Shown here: positions 33,827 to 42,727 of the stretch, piece after piece
How positions within the stretch are numbered: position 1 is the first letter of the stretch
Layout of the letters: each line of letters begins with the position of its first letter
Assembly (NCBI RefSeq): GCF_003610195.1
Contig: NZ_RAPO01000002.1
Coordinates: 496,001 to 560,000 of the forward strand
Direction of reading: 5' to 3'
Length of the DNA stretch: 64,000 nt
DNA from: Halopiger aswanensis
GTDB taxonomy: Archaea > Halobacteriota > Halobacteria > Halobacteriales > Natrialbaceae
Notes under the pieces: generated by a model
What the model saw: only the letters and a program-made list of their open reading frames with translations
Told to the model about the DNA's origin: nothing
Database searches by the model: none
Made by a program: the position numbers and the translations under genes

Positions 33827-34633
33827 TCAGCCCGTCTCGAGGCCCTCGCGTTCGGTGTCGGCGTCCGACAGTACCGCCTCGGCGTCGTCCTGCGGCCGAT
33901 AGCCGAACTCGAGCATCGTTTCCGAGAGCGAGAGGAAGCGCTTCCCGTTGTTCGAGATGCCGTGGGCGGTCAGCGGCGTCCGCGACAGCGTACTGGTTGC
34001 AGTCGCCCGGAGCACCCGTCGGCAGTCCTCGGGACTGAGCCACATCGCGCGGGCGTAGCGCTCGCCGGAGGCGTCCCGTTCGGCGACCGTCTGGCGGAGT
34101 TCCTCGCGCGTGAGCAGCCAGCCGATGCGGAGGTTGACCACGTCCAGCCCGTGGCGCTTCGCGTAGTAGGAGCCCATCGCCTCGCCGAAGACCTTCGTCA
34201 CGCCGTAGTAGGTGTCCGGATCCGGTGCATCGTCCGGCCGAACGACCGCGGGCTCGCCGATCGTCGACTCCGGACGGACGCTCGAGACGGCGTTACCCAT
34301 GTTAACCGCGTGGTTCGAACTCGCGAAAACGACCCGCTCGAGGTCGTTCTCGAGGGCCGCCTCGTAGGCGTTGTAGAGGCCGTCGACGTTCGGATCGTGG
34401 ACCGCGTCCCACTCGGCTCGCGGATCGGGGTTGGCCGCAAGGTGGATCAGCACGTCCTGGTCGGCGAGGGCGTCGACGAACTCCTCGTACTCGGCGATCT
34501 CGAGCGGCGTCGTCTCGAGGTCCTCGGTTTCGCTGTGCGAGAAGAGCGTCAACTCGGCGTCGGTTCCGTCGAAGGCCTCGATCGCTTCCCTGCCGACGTT
34601 GCCGGATGCGCCGGTGATCGCGATGTTCGTCAT
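33827..34633 (-). CDS. NAD-dependent epimerase/dehydratase family protein (uronate dehydrogenase/Azf-like)
   Basis: A 268-residue short-chain-type oxidoreductase. It has a Rossmann loop GASGNVG (8-14), the catalytic YxxxK pair Y143-K147 (YYGVTK), and the FASSNHAVNMG segment. The LRIGWLLTREEL and ARAMWLSPEDC segments match the uronate dehydrogenase / archaeal zwischenferment (Azf) type as remembered. In haloarchaea Azf oxidises glucose-6-phosphate with NAD+ in the oxidative pentose-phosphate pathway, while uronate dehydrogenases oxidise glucuronate; both fit. The start at ATG 34633 precedes the first Rossmann strand. Confidence 0.78.
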   Translation of the reverse strand: MTNIAITGASGNVGREAIEAFDGTDAELTLFSHSETEDLETTPLEIAEYEEFVDALADQDVLIHLAANPDPRAEWDAVHDPNVDGLYNAYEAALENDLERVVFASSNHAVNMGNAVSSVRPESTIGEPAVVRPDDAPDPDTYYGVTKVFGEAMGSYYAKRHGLDVVNLRIGWLLTREELRQTVAERDASGERYARAMWLSPEDCRRVLRATATSTLSRTPLTAHGISNNGKRFLSLSETMLEFGYRPQDDAEAVLSDADTEREGLETG

Positions 34634-34725
34634 AGGCGCTCGACACCGACCGGGCGGAAATAGGTCGGCCCGGCGCGTTCCGGCGGTCGACTCCAGGCGC
34701 AGCAACGTCCGGCTCGAGTGACCCG

Positions 34726-35739
34726 CTAGGGCTCGACGATCAGCTTCCCGACGCTCTCCCGATCCTGCATCGCGGCGAACGCGTCGCCGGTCTCTTCCAG
34801 CGAGAACGTCTCGTCGATTTCGGGCTCGAGCGCCCCGTCGGCGACGAGGTCGACGAGTCGCCGCAGATCGTCCTGCGTCCCCATGGTCGAGCCGACGACG
34901 CGCTTGTGGCCGAGGAAGAAGTCGGCGACGTCGATGCTCGAGGTGCCGCCGGCCGTCCGGCCGCAGATGACCATCGTGCCGCCGCGTCGCATCGCGTGCT
35001 GGCCGAGTTCGGTGTATTCGCCGCCGAGGTGGTTGATTACGGCATCGGGTGCGCCGATCTCGGCGACCCGCTCGCGGATCTCGTCGACGTCGGTCGACTG
35101 AATCCCGTGATCGAGTCCGAACTCTCGAACGCGCTCGAGTTTCGAGTCCGAGGAGGAGGTGCCGACGGTCCGCGCGCCGATGATCTCGGCGAGTTGTACG
35201 GTCGCGACGCCGACGCCGCCGGTCGCCCCGGGGACGAAGACGAGGTCGCCGGGCCCGACGTCAGCGCGCCGGAGCATGTGGAAGGCCGTCGTGTAGGCTG
35301 TCGGAATCGCCGCGGCGGTCGTCGCGTCTACTCCGTCGGGCAGCGGAACGAGCCGATCCGCGTCGACCCGGGCGGCCTCCGCGAGCCCGCCGTGGTACAG
35401 CGAGAAGTTCTCGCACATGTTTTCCGGCCCTTCGCGACAGAACCGGCACTCGCCGCAGGTTTCGTTCGGACAGAGCACGACGCGGTCGCCGGGATCGACG
35501 CTCGAGACGCCCTCGCCCACCTCGCGAACGGTGCCGGCGACGTCCAGACCCGTGACGAAGGGGAGATCGCCAGTGTCGACCATCGCCGAGTCGCCCTCGA
35601 GGATCCAGAGGTCGTGGCGATTGATCGCACAGGCGTCGACGTCGACGACGGCATCGCCGGCGCCGGGTTCGGGGTCGTCGCGGTCGATCACGCTCACGCC
35701 GTCAGGACCGATCAACTCGGTGAAGGCTGCGGCTCGCAT
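34726..35739 (-). CDS. zinc-dependent medium-chain alcohol dehydrogenase
   Basis: A 337-residue MDR-family enzyme. The catalytic zinc region is CAINRHDLWILEGD (C37, H42). The structural zinc cysteines are C95, C98, C101 and C109 (CGECRFC...C). The cofactor loop is GATGGVGVATVQL, a GxGxxG-like variant. This resembles zinc-binding quinone-oxidoreductase-like or alcohol dehydrogenases. The substrate is unknown. It precedes (same strand) the NAD-dependent epimerase gene by 92 bases but has its own likely promoter. Confidence 0.85.
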   Translation of the reverse strand: MRAAAFTELIGPDGVSVIDRDDPEPGAGDAVVDVDACAINRHDLWILEGDSAMVDTGDLPFVTGLDVAGTVREVGEGVSSVDPGDRVVLCPNETCGECRFCREGPENMCENFSLYHGGLAEAARVDADRLVPLPDGVDATTAAAIPTAYTTAFHMLRRADVGPGDLVFVPGATGGVGVATVQLAEIIGARTVGTSSSDSKLERVREFGLDHGIQSTDVDEIRERVAEIGAPDAVINHLGGEYTELGQHAMRRGGTMVICGRTAGGTSSIDVADFFLGHKRVVGSTMGTQDDLRRLVDLVADGALEPEIDETFSLEETGDAFAAMQDRESVGKLIVEP

Positions 35740-35819
35740 CGGGTCGAAAATCGGCTGCGACGCTAAAGGGTCTGGGGACCGCGGCGATCCGCTCGCGCGG
35801 CGGCGGGTTCGGTCGACGG

Positions 35820-36941
35820 TCAGTCGAAGTGGTGCGGCCAGTAGAGCGACCGCCCGGCCCTCACGAGCGGCCAGAGTGGACTACAGCCTCGCTCCCACAC
35901 GAGGATCGGAATCGGCTGGCCGCCGAAGCCCTCCTTGAATCGGTAGACGCCGTCCTCGAAACTCGCGTTCGTGCTGCCGAGATCGTAGGTCTCGTACCCG
36001 TGGTCGAGCCCCCACTGGATCACGGAGTCGTACAGCAGTTCCGACGCGTGGTCGTCGTAGTACTCCCTCGGAATGGCGGCGAAGAACCCGTGGACCGCGT
36101 TCCGCTCCTCGTCGAGCAGCTGCAGACAGCCGCCGGCGTACTCGCCATCGATCCGGAGCGTCAGCAACAGGACCCGCGATTCCATCCCGCGTAGCGCCTC
36201 GAAGAAGGAGAAGGGATAGATATCGCCGCCGACGCGGTCCATGACGCGACGATACGACTGGTAGAATCGCTCGATGTTGGCTCGCGTGAGTTCCGTCTCG
36301 ATGATCTCGTGATCCGTCTCTCGGCCCTTCCGGATGCCCCGGCGCCGACCCTTGCTCATGTCGTCTTTGACCGCCTCGTAGCCCCGGCTCAGATCGAGGA
36401 CGAACCGACACTCGCGACGGTACGGGCGATAGCCCTCCGACCGAAGGGCGTTGTTGTATCGGAGGTAGTCGGTATCGAGGCCCCTGATCTGGTGGACGAT
36501 CGTGCGACCGGTACAGAGGTCGGGAACGGCGTCGGCGAGCAGCGACAGCGACTCGGCGATGTCGGTCGTGATGACCGGGCCGCCGAATCCCGGGTACGCG
36601 GACGAGAGCCGCTGGAACGGCGTCTTCTCGATGTCCACGACGACGTTCGGAAGCAGCCCGATGAGATTGTCATCCTTTTCGACGAGGAGGTGCTTCGCCG
36701 GATGGCCGAGCCCGGTCTCGATCGCCTCGAGCCACTCGTAACGGTGGAAGACGCTGCCGCAGCGCGCGCTCCGAACCACGTCGTTCCACCGGGCGCGATC
36801 GACGGCCCGGATCGAGTCGACGGCAGTCACCTCGAGGCCCGACTCCGCGTCCGTCTTGACAACCGTTCGCTTCCCTTTCCCCGCCGCCGACTCGTCGCGC
36901 CGATCGTACTCCGATCGCCTCGATGCGGTCGCCTGCGCCAT
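35820..36941 (-). CDS. FemAB-like GNAT acyltransferase
   Basis: A 373-residue protein of the GNAT/FemAB (peptidoglycan-bridge type) superfamily. The first GNAT-like half has HRYEWLEAIETGLGHPAKHLLVE and LSSAYPGFGGPVI. The second half has FYQSYRRVMDRVGGDIYPFSFF, EYAGGCLQLL and ASELLYDSVIQWGLDHGYETYDLGST (the typical FemAB end). A basic start (ASRRSEYDRR) and a KGRRRGIRKGRE patch suggest binding to a charged partner such as aminoacyl-tRNA. Its archaeal substrate is unknown; S-layer or lipid-linked amino-acyl transfer is an inference. A TATA-like GTAAAATAAC (36971-36984 region) supports ATG 36941. Confidence 0.72.
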   Translation of the reverse strand: MAQATASRRSEYDRRDESAAGKGKRTVVKTDAESGLEVTAVDSIRAVDRARWNDVVRSARCGSVFHRYEWLEAIETGLGHPAKHLLVEKDDNLIGLLPNVVVDIEKTPFQRLSSAYPGFGGPVITTDIAESLSLLADAVPDLCTGRTIVHQIRGLDTDYLRYNNALRSEGYRPYRRECRFVLDLSRGYEAVKDDMSKGRRRGIRKGRETDHEIIETELTRANIERFYQSYRRVMDRVGGDIYPFSFFEALRGMESRVLLLTLRIDGEYAGGCLQLLDEERNAVHGFFAAIPREYYDDHASELLYDSVIQWGLDHGYETYDLGSTNASFEDGVYRFKEGFGGQPIPILVWERGCSPLWPLVRAGRSLYWPHHFD

Positions 36942-36967
36942 TCTGTCTGGTGCGTCCCGGACGGTTC

Positions 36968-36984
36968 CGTTAAGTTATTTTACG
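36968..36984 (-). promoter_or_regulatory. TATA element of the FemAB-like gene
   Basis: The minus strand reads GTAAAATAACTTAA here, 30-40 bases before the ATG at 36941. It is the only AT-rich element in the 254-base gap, which otherwise shows no gene. Confidence 0.5.
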
Positions 36985-37195
36985 CTACACTGATACGTTT
37001 CTGCGCCACGAGCGCCGCTCCGACCGCCCGGCGAAGCGGACGATCGACGGGCCGACGATGATCGCCGCTCGAGCGAAACTCCACGCCGGGACGGCGAAAG
37101 GTACACGATACAGTCGTAAGCGCTGTCGTAATACCGCGTTTCGAAGACGAACGTGGGACGCAACCGATCGGGTCGTGATCGGGTTCGCAGTTCGA

Positions 37196-39550
37196 TTACT
37201 GCTCTCGCTCTCGGCTTGCGTCGACGATTCGGCCGCGAGTGCGGGCGTACTCGAGGAAGTCGTCGAAAACCGGCGCCGCGGTCACGGTGTCGCGGTCGCC
37301 GACGACGACGGCTTTCCGGCGGGCGCGGGTTAGTGCCACGTTGAACCGCCGGGGCTCGTCGAGGAAGCCGACCTCGCGGCGGTCGTTGCTCCGGACCAGC
37401 GAGACGAGGACGACCGCCTTCTCGCGCCCCTGGAAGCCGTCGACGGTGTCGACCTCGAGCGCCTCGGCCGTCTCCTCGGAGAGGGTACCCTCGAGTTCGT
37501 CTTCGATCCGCTTGACCTGATCGTCGTAGGGAGAGATCACGGCGAGATCGGCGGCTTCGAGGCCCGCCTCGAGCAGCGCACGGGCGTACTCGGCCACCAG
37601 GTCGGCCTCGGAGGGGTTCTCCGTCGAGGGGGAGCCCTCGCGGCTGCGTTCGGGGGCGTCGACATCGCTGGTGTCGACGAAGACGAGCGGCTCGCCGGAC
37701 TCGAGCGCCGAGTACCGAGCCGCAGTCTCGTCGGGATCCGAGAGTAGCCCCGCAAGCGTGTGGTCGCGAACCGACTCGTGGGGCTCGAGCGCGCCGTCGT
37801 AGAACCGCTCGCTCGAGAAGTCTTGGATACGTTCGTGCATCCGGTACTGCGTCGTGAGCAGCGAGCGGATCGGGTCGTCGGTCGGTGCCGACGCCGAACG
37901 GTCGGCGTCGCCGTCCGAACCGTCGTCGTCCGTACCGTAGCGCTCCGCCAGCGTCTCGAACAGCGTCTCGTCCAACCCCTCGCGCTCGGCCTCCCGGCTC
38001 TGGATCGTCGGCGGGAGCTGCCGGTGGTCGCCCGCCATGATCACGCGATCGGCCTTTACGATCGGAATCAGACACGAGGGTTCGGTCGCCTGCGTGGCCT
38101 CGTCGATCACCAGCGTATCGAAGCGCTGACCGGCCAGCAGGTCGCTGCCGGCCGTCGAGTTCGTCGTGCAGACGACGTCCGCGCGCTCGATCTCCTCGGC
38201 GACGGCTTCCTGCTCGAGCCGCTCGGCGCGATCGAACAGTTCGTCCGCTCGTTCCTGAAGCTCGAGCCACTCCGCCATTTCTTCGATCTTTTCGGGCGGA
38301 ATACCTCTCGAGCCGCGACCCTCCTCGGCGAGTTGCTTGATGCGCTCGTCCGAAAGCCCGCGGCGCCAGCGGCCGGAGGGCGCGGTGAGGCCGTCTTGCT
38401 CGTCCAGCAGCTCGAAGGCCTCGTCGCGGACTTCGCGCGACTCCCGGTAGGTCTCGTTGTTCTCGAGGCGGGCGTCCAGGGTGTGCTCGCGCAACGTCGG
38501 CGTCACGCGGGCGGGGTGGCCGACCCGCAGCGGCTCGTGGTCGCCGTCGGCGAGGAACTCGACGACGTTGTCGACCGCGGTGTTCGAGGCGGCCGTCGCG
38601 AGCACCGAGTCGCCGCGGTCGACGGCCTGCCGAATCGCCTCGACCGCGGTCGTCGTCTTCCCCGTCCCGGGCGGGCCGTGGATCAGGTGGACGTCGTCCG
38701 TCGCGACGGCCCGCTCGACGGCCTCGCGCTGGGACTCGTTGAGCGCCTCGTCGTACCAGTCCTCGACGGCGGCGCGAACGGGACCGGACGCGACCGACTC
38801 GGGATCCTCGAGACCCACGATGACGTCCCGGAGGTGCTCGCGGGGGACGTCGCCCTCCAGATCGGACTCGGCCTCAAGGAACGAGTCGAGGGCCTCGAGC
38901 ATCCGTTGGTAGGTGACGTCGTTGACGTAGAGGTCGAGTCGGATGCCGTCGTCGAACAGCCAGCCCGGCGGGTTGGACTCGAAGGAGACGGTCACGGAGT
39001 GGTTGGTCACCCGTGTGACCGTCCCGTTCGGGTTATCGTCCCGCAGCGGATCCCGCTTCGAGATCATCACGAGGTCGCCGACGGAAATCTCGGTGTCGGG
39101 CAGGGCGTCGCCGTACCGCTTCGTGAACTTGACCAGATATCCGGAGAGCCCCTCTCCCTCGTCGCGACCCCGCATCTCGAGCAGCGCTCGCCCCTTCGAC
39201 TCGCGCTCGCGGCCCGACAGCTGTCGGATTTCGCGCTCGTGGCGCTCCATCTCGGCCTCGCGCTCGAGGTCGACGAGTCGCGACTGCTCGTCGACGTAGT
39301 CCCGCACTGCCCGCGTCTCCTCGTCCAGCGGCGTCACCGACACCTCCGAGCGGCCGACGCGGTTGCCGTCCATGGTCTCGACGAACGCCTCGAGTTCGTC
39401 GTTCTCGAGCTCGAGGTCGACCAGCGCTTCCTCGTCGTCGATGTCGATGTCCCCGATTCGATCGGGGTCGACGTCCGCTTCGCCGGCGAACGCCCCGACG
39501 ACGTCGCCGGGTCCCTCATCCGCGAGACCGCGAACCAGCACCGTCGGCAT
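37196..39550 (-). CDS. SF1 superfamily helicase (IGHMBP2/UPF1-like) with N-terminal RRM-like domain
   Basis: A 784-residue ATP-dependent nucleic-acid helicase. Residues 1-70 (VLVRGLADEGPGDVVGAF...VDLELENDELEAFVETMDG) resemble a DbpA-type RRM RNA-binding domain. A coiled-coil-like acidic/basic region (80-130) and a beta-barrel-like stretch (150-205) follow. The helicase core starts with Walker A GPPGTGKT (292-299). Motif II is DEATQATEPS, motif III GDHRQLPPT, and motifs V-VI DTVDGFQGREK and FNVALTRARR. The domain plan matches archaeal IGHMBP2-like helicases, which unwind DNA or RNA. Function in the cell is unproven. Confidence 0.88.
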   Translation of the reverse strand: MPTVLVRGLADEGPGDVVGAFAGEADVDPDRIGDIDIDDEEALVDLELENDELEAFVETMDGNRVGRSEVSVTPLDEETRAVRDYVDEQSRLVDLEREAEMERHEREIRQLSGRERESKGRALLEMRGRDEGEGLSGYLVKFTKRYGDALPDTEISVGDLVMISKRDPLRDDNPNGTVTRVTNHSVTVSFESNPPGWLFDDGIRLDLYVNDVTYQRMLEALDSFLEAESDLEGDVPREHLRDVIVGLEDPESVASGPVRAAVEDWYDEALNESQREAVERAVATDDVHLIHGPPGTGKTTTAVEAIRQAVDRGDSVLATAASNTAVDNVVEFLADGDHEPLRVGHPARVTPTLREHTLDARLENNETYRESREVRDEAFELLDEQDGLTAPSGRWRRGLSDERIKQLAEEGRGSRGIPPEKIEEMAEWLELQERADELFDRAERLEQEAVAEEIERADVVCTTNSTAGSDLLAGQRFDTLVIDEATQATEPSCLIPIVKADRVIMAGDHRQLPPTIQSREAEREGLDETLFETLAERYGTDDDGSDGDADRSASAPTDDPIRSLLTTQYRMHERIQDFSSERFYDGALEPHESVRDHTLAGLLSDPDETAARYSALESGEPLVFVDTSDVDAPERSREGSPSTENPSEADLVAEYARALLEAGLEAADLAVISPYDDQVKRIEDELEGTLSEETAEALEVDTVDGFQGREKAVVLVSLVRSNDRREVGFLDEPRRFNVALTRARRKAVVVGDRDTVTAAPVFDDFLEYARTRGRIVDASREREQ

Positions 39551-39654
39551 GGTCGGACGGCGCTAGGCGCTTCGAGCCGTTAGGAACAACGGTTTCTCGC
39601 GATCGATGCTGCAGTCGGCCGCGTTTCCGGGTACTTCCGATCTCGAGCGAGCAG

Positions 39655-39690
39655 CGTCGGCGTCGGCGTCGGCGTCGCCGTCGCCGTCGC
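39655..39690. repeat. hexamer tandem repeat (CGTCGG)3(CGTCGC)3
   Basis: Six imperfect hexamers in a row occupy 36 bases between the helicase gene and the large membrane-protein gene, i.e. in the upstream region of the helicase and downstream of the other. No AT-rich promoter was seen within it. It may be a slippage-prone microsatellite or just codon-like low complexity. Confidence 0.6.
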
Positions 39691-39703
39691 CGAGCGCTGA
39701 TCG

Positions 39704-41158
39704 TTAGTCTCGATCCCGTCGGTCGGGGTAGGCCCGGACCCAGATCGACCGCAACGCGAGCGCCGCGAACGGGATTCCGAACATTCCGTACACGAGTGCA
39801 GCCAACAGCAGCTCCCCCGGCGAGAGCCACGGCCCGATCGCGAGCGCGCCGACGGCGACGACGACGCCGACTAGACAGCCGACCACGATCGCAGCCGGGA
39901 GTCGGTCGAGCGGTTCCAATTCCGTCGACTGCACCGGTAACTCGAGCGCCTCGACGAGCGCGTCGCCGTCGCGGACGGGGCCCAGCAGTCGCCGCCGCTC
40001 GTCGTCGCCCCAGCCTGCGGTGACGGCGATCGTTCGCGTCCCGAACAGGCGGTCCGGGAGACGGTCGGGGACGACTTCCACGTCCCGCAGCACGTCGAGG
40101 GACGTCGCCCACTGCGGTTCGTCGACGAGCGTGTCGTACGCCACGAGCCGATCGCCGTACCGCCGGTACTCGAGCGCCGCGTACCTGAGGGAGAACGTCA
40201 GCACCTCAGCCGCGAGGTAGCCGACGAACAGGGCGATACTGAGGAGGCCGATCCCGAGCGCGATCGCGGGGGACACAGCGTCCGGGAGGGCGGACAGCGA
40301 GAGGAGCCAGGCGACGATAAACGGCATCGCGAGGAACGGCGCACGCGTCCCGAGCACGTCGAGTACGCCGGTGTACAGCACCGCACGCTCGTCGGTCGGG
40401 ATGCGAACGTCCGGGTCGCCGTCGGGAACGCGCACCGGCTCGCGGGGCTCGCCCGCCGACTCCGGCCCGGCGAGCCAGTCGGTGAACCGTTCGCCGTCGC
40501 CCGTCGTCACGCGGTGGGCCGACCACTCGACGAGCAGTTTGAGGAGAACGACGATAGCGAGCGCGCCGTCCGCGCCGGCGGCGCCGATCCACGGCGTCAG
40601 GAACAGCACGAACGCCACGAAAGACGCCTGCCGAGCCGGCGTCTCGACGACCGCGTACGGCGACGCCGTCTCGTAGCTTCCCCGGCGGTAGTCGCGGCGA
40701 ATCTCGAGGGTCTGACCGACGACGAGCGTCGCAACGCTCGCCGCTACTTCCGGACCGACGATCGCCGCGGAAATGCCGAACGCGTTGAAGAAAACGATCC
40801 CGACCATGATCACGAAACACACGGCGGGGACGACGACCGCCGTCGCGAACGGTAGATTTCGCGGATAGATCGGCGGCAGCCAGGGTACCAGTTTGACGCT
40901 GCCGCGCTTTTCGGTCAACTCGCTCGAGACGCTGATGGTCCCCTCGTCGCGATCGGTCCGGGGCGGCCGCTGCGCGAACAGCGCCTTCGCGCCCGCGAAC
41001 AGGAACGAGCACAGCAACTCCAGCGCGTAGATCACGACGAGCGTCGCCGGATCCCAGCCCAACTGCAGGACGCCGACGAGCGGCAGCAGGTTCGCGAGCG
41101 CGGTCGGGGCGAATCCCCGGAGTCCCGACGCGTGCTCGAGGCGATCCGGGGTGCGCAT
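39704..41158 (-). CDS. large membrane protein of unknown function (DUF6498-like)
   Basis: A 484-residue protein. Residues 1-150 carry several hydrophobic segments (ALANLLPLVGVLQLGWDPATLVVIYALELLCS), a loop with charged residues, and more membrane helices in the middle. A soluble stretch (~360-430, GDRLVAYDTLVDEPQWATSLDVLRDVEVVP...RTIAVTAGWGDDERRRLLGPV) looks like a PH-like or regulatory domain, and the end has two more hydrophobic segments. The first half resembles DUF6498. Function is unknown. ATG 41158 was preferred over the GTG at 41194 because a TATA box (41180-41190) lies 22-32 bases upstream of 41158 and inside the longer frame. Confidence 0.72.
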   Translation of the reverse strand: MRTPDRLEHASGLRGFAPTALANLLPLVGVLQLGWDPATLVVIYALELLCSFLFAGAKALFAQRPPRTDRDEGTISVSSELTEKRGSVKLVPWLPPIYPRNLPFATAVVVPAVCFVIMVGIVFFNAFGISAAIVGPEVAASVATLVVGQTLEIRRDYRRGSYETASPYAVVETPARQASFVAFVLFLTPWIGAAGADGALAIVVLLKLLVEWSAHRVTTGDGERFTDWLAGPESAGEPREPVRVPDGDPDVRIPTDERAVLYTGVLDVLGTRAPFLAMPFIVAWLLSLSALPDAVSPAIALGIGLLSIALFVGYLAAEVLTFSLRYAALEYRRYGDRLVAYDTLVDEPQWATSLDVLRDVEVVPDRLPDRLFGTRTIAVTAGWGDDERRRLLGPVRDGDALVEALELPVQSTELEPLDRLPAAIVVGCLVGVVVAVGALAIGPWLSPGELLLAALVYGMFGIPFAALALRSIWVRAYPDRRDRD

Positions 41159-41179
41159 CACGCCGTTATTTTCATTGGG

Positions 41180-41190
41180 TTTTAATAAAC
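41180..41190 (-). promoter_or_regulatory. TATA box deciding the start of the DUF6498-like gene
   Basis: On the minus strand GTTTATTAAAA lies 22-32 bases before the ATG at 41158. Because it would be inside the longer GTG-started frame (41194), it favours the shorter protein with a leaderless mRNA. Confidence 0.55.
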
Positions 41191-41330
41191 TCACTGAACG
41201 AATCCGTCGGGGATGACCGCCGTACCCACGTCACTGCCGTCGAATGGAGCGCTGCGTCCGCAACGTCCGTCCCTCGGTCCCGGCGCCTGCCACCGATAGG
41301 AGCATGCCACTCCGAATGCTAAACGGTGCC

Positions 41331-41795
41331 ATGGAAGTGATCGAGACCTTCGCGGAGATCGACGCGCCGCCGCCGGTCGTCTGGGATGTCCTCCTCGAGT
41401 TCGACAGCTATCCGGAGTGGAACCCGTTCGTCCGCTCGATCGAGGGACTGCCCATCGAGGGCCAGCGCCTGCGGGTCCGGATCGAACCGCCGGACTCGCG
41501 CGGGATGACGTTCACGCCGGAAGTGATCGTCGCCGAGGAGAACCGCCGACTCGGCTGGGTCGGCCGGTTAGCCGTCCCGTTCGCGTTCGACGGCTACCAC
41601 GAGTTCCATCTCGACCCGATCGACGGCGGGAGTCGGACCCGACTCCTCCAGCGGGAGACGTTCCGCGGCGCGCTCGTCCCGCTGCTGTTCGACCGCGAGC
41701 GCCTCGAGCGCGGCTTCGAAGCGATGAACGACGCGGTCAAAGAACGGGCGGAGCGCCGGGTCGACGCCGAAAACGACACCGCACTGACGGTCTGA
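41331..41795 (+). CDS. SRPBCC/polyketide-cyclase-like lipid-binding domain protein
   Basis: A 154-residue single-domain protein of the START/SRPBCC fold. It begins with MEVIETFAEIDAPPPVVWDVL, contains the usual FDSYPEWNPFVRSIEG segment, and has a late FRGALVPLLFDRERLERGFEAMNDAVKERAE helix that closes the hydrophobic pocket. It binds a small hydrophobic ligand, which cannot be named. Upstream in-frame ATGs at 41304 and 41316 would add a non-family peptide, so 41331 was chosen. Confidence 0.8.
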   Translation: MEVIETFAEIDAPPPVVWDVLLEFDSYPEWNPFVRSIEGLPIEGQRLRVRIEPPDSRGMTFTPEVIVAEENRRLGWVGRLAVPFAFDGYHEFHLDPIDGGSRTRLLQRETFRGALVPLLFDRERLERGFEAMNDAVKERAERRVDAENDTALTV

Positions 41796-41828
41796 GAGTC
41801 ACGATCCGCGAAGCCGACACACCGTCGC

Positions 41829-42488
41829 CTACACGAGGTCCTCGAGCGCCGCGAGCGAGTCGATCTCGTAATCCGGCTCGGTCGGCAGGTCGTACCCCTC
41901 GCGGTGGTCCCGGCGGACGAACGCCGAATCGATGCCGGCCTCAACGGCCGCGGTCACGTCGACGCGACTATCCCCGACGTAGAGCGGGTTCGCGACACCG
42001 AGATCGTCGATCGCCGACTCGAGGTAGTAGGTGTTCGGCTTCTTTCGCTGGATTCCTTCGATCGACGGCTCGCGGCCGTAGCAGACGTCGAATCCGCCGA
42101 TGTCGAGGTACTCGAGGATGTTCTCGATCGTCTCGTGCTGGTTGTTGCTGACGATCGCGCTCGGTTTCTCGAGGCGGTCGAGGACCGAGACGTCGTCGTA
42201 GAGGCGCTTGCGGCCAGCGCGGATTTCCTCGAGTTGCGCCTCGATAGCCGCGCGCTCGCGAGCGGCCCAGAGGTCCGCGGGGTCGACGCCGTGGTCGTCG
42301 GCGACCCGCCGGAGCGACTCGACGTCGGGACCGAGCAGCGTCTCGACGTGGTCGCGGGTCGGTTCGGCGGCGCCGACCGACGCGAACGCGTTGTACGTCG
42401 CGTCGACGAGCACGTCGTAATCGGTGGGGGTCGTCAGTACGCCGTCGTTGTCGAAGATTACCGCGTCGTACTCCGTGTTCGTTCCCAT
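41829..42488 (-). CDS. HAD-superfamily hydrolase
   Basis: A 219-residue phosphatase-type enzyme. The nucleophile motif is FDNDGVL (D13, D15), the second motif VSNN, the Lys in QRKKPN, and the acidic motif IV YVGDSRVDV. A cap domain lies at about 20-90, typical of the phosphoglycolate-phosphatase/beta-phosphoglucomutase group. The substrate is a phosphate ester but unknown. The ATG at 42488 precedes the first strand directly. Confidence 0.85.
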   Translation of the reverse strand: MGTNTEYDAVIFDNDGVLTTPTDYDVLVDATYNAFASVGAAEPTRDHVETLLGPDVESLRRVADDHGVDPADLWAARERAAIEAQLEEIRAGRKRLYDDVSVLDRLEKPSAIVSNNQHETIENILEYLDIGGFDVCYGREPSIEGIQRKKPNTYYLESAIDDLGVANPLYVGDSRVDVTAAVEAGIDSAFVRRDHREGYDLPTEPDYEIDSLAALEDLV

Positions 42489-42727
42489 TCGGTTTCGAGA
42501 GACCCTAGGTGCTGCGGGGATTTTGGCGTTGTGCCCGACCCCGGGTGGTTACCGTCGGGCACCGACTCGCCGAACGTCTGACGTCCGTCGTCCGCGCCTT
42601 CAAATACCGGCGGGCAGCCAGAACCGGCGGACGATGCGTTCCACTCCCCCTCCCGATCGCTCGAGACGCCATCGCCGTCGTACCGGGCCGCGACCGCCGC
42701 AGTTCGACCGAACCGACGAGGGACGCG

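Noticed and set aside
41159-41194. Upstream GTG start for the DUF6498-like gene
   Set aside because: A TATA box (41180-41190) lies inside this extension at the proper distance from the ATG at 41158.
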